64,000 nucleotides of DNA from contig JACDEL010000002.1 of NCBI GenBank assembly GCA_013816405.1, forward strand, positions 20,325-84,324, in the 5' to 3' direction. A program made the translations under genes and the position numbers. This document shows positions 58,131-64,000 of this stretch, piece after piece (position 1 is the first letter of the stretch; each line of letters opens with the position of its first letter). The stretch comes from Chloroflexota bacterium (GTDB lineage: Bacteria; Chloroflexota; Limnocylindria; QHBO01). The notes beneath the pieces are model-generated. The model did not search any database and was not told the origin of the DNA. It saw only the letters and a list, made by a program, of their open reading frames with translations.

Positions 58131-59330
58131 CTAGGCCGATGCGCCGACGAGCTCGCCGGTCCGCTCGAGCTTCGCCAGCGACTCGCCGACCCGCTCCAAC
58201 GCGGCGGTGATCTTCTCGCGCGAGTTGGCATAGCTGAAGCGCAGGTAACCCTCGCCGTGGCTGCCGAAGGCCGTGCCCGAGAGCCCGCACACGCCAGCGT
58301 CGTAGAGGAGGTGGTCCGCGATCTCGTTGCTGCTGCGGCCGAAGGAGCTCATGTTGGGGAATGCGTAGAAGGCTCCGTGGGGCATGACGCAGCTGACGCC
58401 GGGGATGGCGTTGAACCCGTCCACGATCAGCGAGCGGCGCGCGATGAACTCGGCGCGCATGGCATGGGCGGCGTCCTGCGGGCCGGTCAGGGCGGCGACG
58501 GCGCCGGCCTGGGCGAAGGCGTTCGTGCCGCTCACCGAGTTGATCACGAGTGCCGAGAACGCCGGCATGAGCCAGGTCGGCACGATCCCGTAGCCGAGCC
58601 GCCAACCGGTCATGGCGAACGTCTTGCTGAAGCCATCGAGCGTAATCGTCCGCTCCGTCATGCCGGGCAGCGTGGCGATGGAGAGCGGCTCGCCCTCGTA
58701 CTGGAGCCGGCCGTAGATCTCATCGGCCAGGACGACCAGCTCGTACTCGACGGCGATCCGCGCGATCTCGCGCACGTCCTCCCCGGTAAGGATCGAGCCG
58801 GTTGGGTTGTGCGGCGAGTTGGTGACGATCATCCGGGTCCTGTCGGTCACCAGGGAGGCCACCTCGCCGACGTCCATCCGGAAGTCGTTGGACTCGCGCA
58901 GCGGCGCCGGCACAGCAACCCCGCCGACGTATCGGGCCATGCTCTCGTAGATCGGAAAACCGGGGTTGGGGTAGATGACCTCGTCGCCCTCGTTGATGAG
59001 GGCAAGCATCGCGTAGAACATGATCGGTTTTGCACCGGGGGTGACGACCACTTGGTCAGCGGTCGCCTCGATCCCCTTCCAGTGCTTGACGTCCGCGGCA
59101 ATGGCCGCGCGCAGCGGTGCAATGCCGGGGGCCGGCGGGTAGTGCGTCATCTTCTCGTCGAGGAGAGCGTGGATCGCCGCTTCGCTCACGTGGCGCGGGG
59201 TGTCGAAGTCCGGCTCGCCGATCTCCAGGTGGATCACGTCGCGGCCAGTCGCCTCCAGGGCCCGGGCGCGCGCCGCTGCCTCGAAGGCGGTCTCGGTCCC
59301 GATCCGCTCCATGCGGTCAGCAAGCTTCAC
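58131..59330 (-). CDS. Class I/II pyridoxal phosphate-dependent aminotransferase (AspC-like)
   Basis: EIGEPDFDTPRHVSEAAIHALLDEKMTHYPPAPGIAPLRAAIA, VTNSPHNPTGSILTGEDV, LADEIYGRLQYEG, TLDGFSKTFAMTGWRLGYGI. Confidence 0.93.
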   Translation of the reverse strand: MKLADRMERIGTETAFEAAARARALEATGRDVIHLEIGEPDFDTPRHVSEAAIHALLDEKMTHYPPAPGIAPLRAAIAADVKHWKGIEATADQVVVTPGAKPIMFYAMLALINEGDEVIYPNPGFPIYESMARYVGGVAVPAPLRESNDFRMDVGEVASLVTDRTRMIVTNSPHNPTGSILTGEDVREIARIAVEYELVVLADEIYGRLQYEGEPLSIATLPGMTERTITLDGFSKTFAMTGWRLGYGIVPTWLMPAFSALVINSVSGTNAFAQAGAVAALTGPQDAAHAMRAEFIARRSLIVDGFNAIPGVSCVMPHGAFYAFPNMSSFGRSSNEIADHLLYDAGVCGLSGTAFGSHGEGYLRFSYANSREKITAALERVGESLAKLERTGELVGASA

Positions 59331-59469
59331 GCGTCATGCCTCGCTGTAAGGTGGGGGATGAGTGTACCGATCGGGCCATTGCGGAGTTGACAGGCACCGC
59401 TGCTATACTTTCCGAAGCGAACTTCCGAGCAACGCGGCGCACACCGCGCCAGAGGAGAAGACCGATCCC

Positions 59470-59901
59470 ATGACGATGACCGAATCGACCCCGCAGACAG
59501 CCCCATCGGCTCCGTCGGCCGCTCCCGCACCCGCCAGTGAGCTGCTTGTCAGCATGACCGACGCAGCCGCCGTCAAGGTGCAGGAGCTTCGCTCACGCGA
59601 AGGCAAGGCCGATGCAGCCCTACGCCTCTTCGTGAAGAGCGGCGGATGCTCGGGCTTCAGCTACGGCCTGGCGTTCGATGACAAGATCGCTGACGACGAC
59701 CGGGTCGAAGACCACGCCGGCGTGCCGATCGTGATCGACGCCTTCAGCGTCCAGCACGTCGCCGGCGCCGAGATCGACTACGTCGACTCGCTGATGGGCT
59801 CCGGCTTTGCGATCAACAACCCCAACGCGGTGAGCAGCTGCTCGTGTGGGCAGTCCTTCAACACCGATGGCTCCCCTGCCAAGGCAGGCGGCTGCCACTA
59901 G
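59470..59901 (+). CDS. HesB/IscA family iron-sulfur cluster assembly protein
   Basis: LRLFVKSGGCSGFSYGLAFDDKI...YVDSLMGSGFAINNPNAVSSCSCGQSF. Confidence 0.93.
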   Translation: MTMTESTPQTAPSAPSAAPAPASELLVSMTDAAAVKVQELRSREGKADAALRLFVKSGGCSGFSYGLAFDDKIADDDRVEDHAGVPIVIDAFSVQHVAGAEIDYVDSLMGSGFAINNPNAVSSCSCGQSFNTDGSPAKAGGCH

Positions 59902-59921
59902 TCCCCTCCTCAGCGCCCAAC

Positions 59922-59950
59922 AGCCCCGGCCTCCAAGCCGGGGCTTCTTC
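59922..59950 (+). terminator. Rho-independent-like terminator after the HesB/IscA gene
   Basis: AGCCCCGGC-ctccaa-GCCGGGGCT followed by TCTTCG; 9-bp perfect stem. Confidence 0.8.
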
Positions 59951-59965
59951 GTGTCCGCGGGTCCT

Positions 59966-59982
59966 TACCAATGACATTGGTA
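59966..59982. repeat. Palindromic motif copy 1
   Basis: TACCAATGACATTGGTA. Confidence 0.9.
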
Positions 59983-60047
59983 CAACTGCCGCTACATCCG
60001 AATTCTGCGGGTTTGAGGGGCCTCGGAGCCTGCCCCATACGTGGGCG

Positions 60048-60064
60048 CACCAACCACATTGGTA
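60048..60064. repeat. Palindromic motif copy 2 (two mismatches in the left arm)
   Basis: cACCAAcCACATTGGTA. Confidence 0.8.
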
Positions 60065-60098
60065 AGGCGACGCATCAAGCAGCGCAATCGCGCTGTTG

Positions 60099-60115
60099 TA
60101 CCAATCTCATTGGTA
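60099..60115. repeat. Palindromic motif copy 3
   Basis: TACCAATCTCATTGGTA. Confidence 0.9.
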
Positions 60116-60137
60116 TACGCGGCCTGACTCGCCCCCG

Positions 60138-60992
60138 CTAGTTCGAAGTGAGGGCCCAGACCTGGCGCGCGCCGGTCACGCCCTTCAGCTCGTGCGAGCC
60201 GCGGTCTGCGAAGCGCAGGTCTGCATCGGCCACCAGCTCATGGGTCGTGCCTGACAGCAGCACCTCGCCCGGTACCGCGAGAGCGGTGATCCGGCTGACG
60301 ATGTGGACAGCCACACCACGGATGTTGTCGGGGATCAGCTCAACCTCGCCGGTGTGCACTCCGCAGCGCAGGCGAAGACCGAGCCGAGCGGCCTCGGCGC
60401 TGATGGCCACGCCACATCGGACCGCGCGCTCGGCGCCGTCAAAAAGAGCGATCAGACCGTCGCCGGTGTTCGCGGCCACTCTCCCGCGGAACTTGTCGAT
60501 CTGGCGCCTGCTGACGGCATTGAGCTCGGCCAGCATCGAGCGCCACGCCGCGGGGCCGACCCGCTCGGCGGTCGCCGTCGAGTCAACGACATCGGTGCAG
60601 ACCAGCGTTGCCAGGATCCGTTCACTGCGCGAAGCGGCGGGCAGGGCGAAGGTGCGCATCCCGGCGAAGTCGTACTGGATCACCGGCTTGTCCCCAACCA
60701 CCCATGCGTCGTGCCCCGGCAGGATCTCGAACAACATCCCGGGGCTCACTTCCATCTCCAGTCCCTCGGGAGTGATGTAGTGCAGCGTCCCTTCGATGAT
60801 CAGGCCCAGGTGGTGGTATTCGCACCACTCCGTCTGGGCAATCGGCTTGACGTCCTTTGACCATTTCCAGCCGGGTTCGAAGGTGATCTTGCCAACCACG
60901 AAGTCGCCGAGGTTCCAGATGTCGGTGCGGCCGTGTGGAATGGTCCGCGTCTCGTCCGGCATGTCGAGTGACTTGCGCTGCATGCTGCCCAT
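60138..60992 (-). CDS. Cupin domain fused to class III nucleotide cyclase domain
   Basis: Cupin-like WCEYHHLGLIIEGTLHYITPEGLEMEVSPGMLFEILPGHDAWVVGDKPVIQYDF; cyclase-like LATLVCTDVVDSTATAERVG...FRGRVAANTGDGLIALFDGAERAVRCGVAIS...LRLRCGVHTGEVELIPDNIRGVAVHIVSRITALA. Confidence 0.85.
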   Translation of the reverse strand: MGSMQRKSLDMPDETRTIPHGRTDIWNLGDFVVGKITFEPGWKWSKDVKPIAQTEWCEYHHLGLIIEGTLHYITPEGLEMEVSPGMLFEILPGHDAWVVGDKPVIQYDFAGMRTFALPAASRSERILATLVCTDVVDSTATAERVGPAAWRSMLAELNAVSRRQIDKFRGRVAANTGDGLIALFDGAERAVRCGVAISAEAARLGLRLRCGVHTGEVELIPDNIRGVAVHIVSRITALAVPGEVLLSGTTHELVADADLRFADRGSHELKGVTGARQVWALTSN

Positions 60993-60995
60993 CGG

Positions 60996-62450
60996 CTACT
61001 CGCCTGAGCCGTCATCTTCGAAGACCGAGGCGCCGGCCACGACGGCCCGTGGCTCCCCTCCGCCAAGCGCCGCTGGCAGGGGGCGCGGCTGATCCGGGAT
61101 CGAGACGAATTGGTCGACCAGTGAGCGGGTGCCGGCGATCCCGAGGTGGTCGAACAGGAGCCCGAACTTCGTGTGCAGGTTGGCGCCGACCTGCTCCTGG
61201 GCATCGGGCGGAAGGGTCCACAGCGCTCGCTTGAACGGCCCGATCGCCTTCTTGCGCGTCTTGTACAGGAACTGCTCGTCAGTCTCGTCGGGCTTGCGCT
61301 CATCGGCGCAGTTGGCGAGGCACCACGCCATCATCTGGGCGCGGAGCGCATCGGGCAGGCCGTCGTCGTCGTACAGGATGTTCTGGAAGCCAGTGGCCAG
61401 GTGGATCTCGGCGGTCCCGTTCGTGGGGAAGTGGTGGAAGGCCTCCTCGGGGAGGGTGCTCGCCCCATGCTGCACGGCGCCGGCCAGGCCGTACTCATCA
61501 CACGCGACAGCGGAGAGCCGCCGCAGCGTGCCGAAGTCGACGGTCACCATCGCCACGCTGCCGTCGGGGAGTACCACGCCACCGTGGCTGGTGCCGGTTT
61601 GGATGCTCACCTTGCTGATCCCCGGCATGCCCGTGCCGTGCAGCATCCCGAAGTAGCCATCCAGGTAGGCCCGCAGCTCACCTTCTGTCGAGTTGCTCTT
61701 CCCCACTTCACCGATCTCGCCGCCGATGCTGATCGTCACGTCGTCCGGCTCGATGGCCCGAATGAGCGCCGTCAGCTCGACCGTGTTGGCGACGTTGACG
61801 AGCTGCTCGGCCGCAGGGGTCGGCTGGGAGAGATCGACCAGCGTGCTGCTGTCGATGTCGATGTTGCAGAAGCCGGCCGCCACCGCCTCGCTGGTGAGCT
61901 GCTTGAGGCCGGACATCTCGGCGCCCGGGTCGGCCGCCCACTTGGTGGCATTGAACTGGAAGTGGTCGCCCTGCAGGAAGACGGGGCCGACCCAGCCGGA
62001 CCGAAGGGCGGCGGCGAGGATGACGGCCGCGTACTCGGCGGGACGCTGATCGGTGTAGGCCATCTCCGACTTCGCGATCTCGAAGATCATCGCGCCGGCG
62101 TCACGCTCCATGGCCGCCGAGAAGGCCTGTCGCGCAGTGAGGTAGGCGGCCGCCCGAACGTTGATTGCCGGCACGGTGAACTTCGTGGCGGCGAACTCGC
62201 CGCGCCCGCGGGCCATGTACAGCTCGTGGATGCTGGCGGACCCGCAGCCGAGGGCCTGCGATGCGCTCCAGATCAGCCAGCGCGCCGCGTCGCGCACGGC
62301 CTCATCAGCATTGAAGACGGCGTCATCAACCAGTCGGTCCATCGCCTCGCCGCGGATGCGGGTCTCGTCGTCGACAAGGAGGCGGGCCCCCTGGATGCGG
62401 GCGATCCCGTCCAGGCCCGCAAGCAGGTCCTGCGCGCTGGCCACGCTCAT
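60996..62450 (-). CDS. Class II fructose/tagatose-bisphosphate aldolase-like protein (484 aa)
   Basis: FTVPAINVRAAAYLTARQAFSAAMERDAGAMIFEIAKSEM, VFLQGDHFQFN, ISIGGEIGEVG, VSIQTGTSHGGVVLPDG. Confidence 0.75.
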   Translation of the reverse strand: MSVASAQDLLAGLDGIARIQGARLLVDDETRIRGEAMDRLVDDAVFNADEAVRDAARWLIWSASQALGCGSASIHELYMARGRGEFAATKFTVPAINVRAAAYLTARQAFSAAMERDAGAMIFEIAKSEMAYTDQRPAEYAAVILAAALRSGWVGPVFLQGDHFQFNATKWAADPGAEMSGLKQLTSEAVAAGFCNIDIDSSTLVDLSQPTPAAEQLVNVANTVELTALIRAIEPDDVTISIGGEIGEVGKSNSTEGELRAYLDGYFGMLHGTGMPGISKVSIQTGTSHGGVVLPDGSVAMVTVDFGTLRRLSAVACDEYGLAGAVQHGASTLPEEAFHHFPTNGTAEIHLATGFQNILYDDDGLPDALRAQMMAWCLANCADERKPDETDEQFLYKTRKKAIGPFKRALWTLPPDAQEQVGANLHTKFGLLFDHLGIAGTRSLVDQFVSIPDQPRPLPAALGGGEPRAVVAGASVFEDDGSGE

Positions 62451-62459
62451 GCGGCCATG

Positions 62460-62864
62460 CTAGCGGAGCGCCGAGACGAGGGTGAATGCGAGGAGTGGCG
62501 CGATCGGGAGGCCCACCGCGGCGGCCAGCAGGTACCAGTCTCGAGCGGCAATCCCGTCCGCCACGCCGCGTCGCCTCAGGCCACTCACCCAGGCATGGAC
62601 GGCCGACAGGCCACCGACATAGAGGACGGCGCCCAGGCCAAGCACGCCGAGGGTGAATGGCCGAAGCGCGACGCAGTCCCCCAGCGCCAGCGGCCCACCC
62701 GGCGGGCACGGCGTGGATAACTCCAGGGCGATGAATCCCGCCGCTGCAGCAACCACCACCAGCGACCAGGCGAGATGGGCGAGCAAGAGCCGCGAGATGG
62801 CGATGGGGGGACTAGCCGCCGGATCTCCATGCGGCGGCGGCAGCAGCCGCGGCCTCGGCCTCAC
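62460..62864 (-). CDS. Hypothetical membrane protein
   Basis: Hydrophobic 134 aa ORF; start uncertain because it overlaps the next gene. Confidence 0.5.
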   Translation of the reverse strand: MRPRPRLLPPPHGDPAASPPIAISRLLLAHLAWSLVVVAAAAGFIALELSTPCPPGGPLALGDCVALRPFTLGVLGLGAVLYVGGLSAVHAWVSGLRRRGVADGIAARDWYLLAAAVGLPIAPLLAFTLVSALR

Positions 62865-63393
62865 GGCGGGTGATGCGGCGATACTCGAAATACAGGTAGG
62901 CCAGGCTCATGGCTCCCCCACCGGCGGCGATGGCGCCAAGCGCCAGTGCCTGGAGAGGGAAGACAAGCGGGATCAGGCTCCCGCCGGCGAGGTTGAAGAG
63001 CATGAATGGGATGATCAGAAGCACTAGCGCCAGGTACTGCAGGAAGTCCAGGAATCGGATCAACGACCAGGCGAAGCCGCGTCGGCCGCGCGCCGCCTGG
63101 GTCCAGAGAGCGAGGATCAGGAGCAGCGTGAAGGTAGGCCCACCGATCAGCACCACGGCGACCAGGAACCCGACGTCCTTGCTGAAGCCCAGGTACAGGG
63201 TGGTGATGGTGTTGGCGTAGTTGGGGATGTAGCCGAGCACGAAGTAGACGAACAGGAAGAGCGGCACGCCCTTGAGCAGCGCGACCAGCCAGGTCTCGCT
63301 GCCGTACAGCAGCCAGCTCATGAAGTCGTCGATCTCGTGCGTGACGCGCGAGATCAGGTCACGCCGCGGCGGGACGCTGTAAGCGGTGCTCAC
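62812..63393 (-). CDS. Hypothetical membrane protein
   Basis: Several TM segments (LVALLKGVPLFLFVYFVLGYIPNYANTITTLYLGF, VGFLVAVVLIGGPTFTLLLILAL). Confidence 0.65.
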   Translation of the reverse strand: MSTAYSVPPRRDLISRVTHEIDDFMSWLLYGSETWLVALLKGVPLFLFVYFVLGYIPNYANTITTLYLGFSKDVGFLVAVVLIGGPTFTLLLILALWTQAARGRRGFAWSLIRFLDFLQYLALVLLIIPFMLFNLAGGSLIPLVFPLQALALGAIAAGGGAMSLAYLYFEYRRITRREAEAAAAAAAAWRSGG

Positions 63394-63400
63394 GAGCGGT

Positions 63401-64000
63401 TCACTGCTTCTGGCTCAGCAGGAAGGTGATCAGCGCCTGCATGGCCGATGGGCTGATCGTGCCCTCCGGATGCACGGGCATGCCGGTCGCGGTCCCGTCG
63501 TTGTAGTTGACCGCCGAGTCGCGGATCCAGCGCTCAAGGAAGGTGCGCGAATCAGCCGCGTAGTCCGTCTTCAGCTTGTCGAGCTGAGTGATCGGGGTCG
63601 GTAGGTCGGTGACCGGCGCGTTGCCGATGTTCAGCAGGCTCGGGCCAATGGCCCCGGAGAGATCGGCGCCGTGGCATCCGCCACACCCCGCGTCGACGAA
63701 GACCTTCTGGCCTGCCTCGACCGTGTCGGGAACAGCCTGGTCCGGCTGGGAGCCCGCCTCCAGCGCCCAGGTCTCAACCAGCGCGGTCAGGGCATCGATC
63801 TGGTTGACGGTCAGCGGACCGCCGACCTCGGTGCTCCAGGCGGGCATCGGCGAGTTGACGTCGCCGGAGACGACCACCCCGCCGAAGCGGATCACCAGGT
63901 TGACGTAGTCTGGCGGGTCGCCGGCCTTGCGAATGTCCGTGAACGACCCGCCGTTCTGGGCCTTCAGCTTGTCGTAGATGCTCTTTGAGTGGAGGTCGGG
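63401..64000 (-). CDS. c-type cytochrome, 5' end truncated by the window edge
   Basis: DAGCGGCHGADLSGAIGPSLLNIG (CxxCH), MPVHPEGTISPSAMQALITFLLSQKQ; the reading frame stays open to position 64000. Confidence 0.88.
   Translation of the reverse strand, partial: PDLHSKSIYDKLKAQNGGSFTDIRKAGDPPDYVNLVIRFGGVVVSGDVNSPMPAWSTEVGGPLTVNQIDALTALVETWALEAGSQPDQAVPDTVEAGQKVFVDAGCGGCHGADLSGAIGPSLLNIGNAPVTDLPTPITQLDKLKTDYAADSRTFLERWIRDSAVNYNDGTATGMPVHPEGTISPSAMQALITFLLSQKQ

Noticed and set aside
55753-58605. 950-aa transketolase ORF
   Set aside because: The upstream 160 residues are an out-of-frame extension into the aminotransferase gene; the start at 58122 (MTTIQQRTADRLYDEAV) fits better.

Overview
This is a high-GC, gene-dense bacterial chromosomal window. 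The gene repertoire looks Chloroflexota-like, but I cannot prove taxonomy from the sequence alone. I see no rRNA, IS element, prophage or CRISPR array. Main blocks: (i) GAF-GAF-cyclase, OsmC, GNAT, a GalT-like protein and an ECF sigma/anti-sigma pair (1-5.7 kb); (ii) pyrR, then a minus-strand cluster of AtzF-C-like protein, NCS2 permease, biuret-hydrolase-like isochorismatase, carbamate kinase, DUF1116, FdrA and DUF2877, with a divergent PucR regulator (5.7-15.7 kb); (iii) pyrB-pyrC-three hypotheticals-pyrE with a PyrR-type RNA site ahead of pyrB; (iv) cytochrome c plus a CcoN-like protein that has lost its expected metal-ligand histidines; (v) initiator tRNA-Met whose 3' end and terminator are duplicated around a one-gene insert; (vi) phosphate genes (DUF47-pit, pstSCAB-phoU-phoBR); (vii) a ccmABCDEFGHI operon; (viii) an A2-type aa3 oxidase with CtaG and cupredoxins; (ix) a frameshifted histidine kinase with its response regulator, NiCoT transporter, VanY pseudogene, fRMsr and an ECF sigma-Rieske pair; (x) divergent transketolase and aldolase genes, a cupin-cyclase fusion, and a convergent intergenic region with three copies of a 17-bp palindrome. 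Strongest leads: the carbamoyl-transfer cluster, the ligand-less CcoN-like protein, the ECF-Rieske pair, the TACCAATNNNATTGGTA array and the tRNA-fMet mini-insertion. All family calls come from motif recognition by eye; no database search was run.
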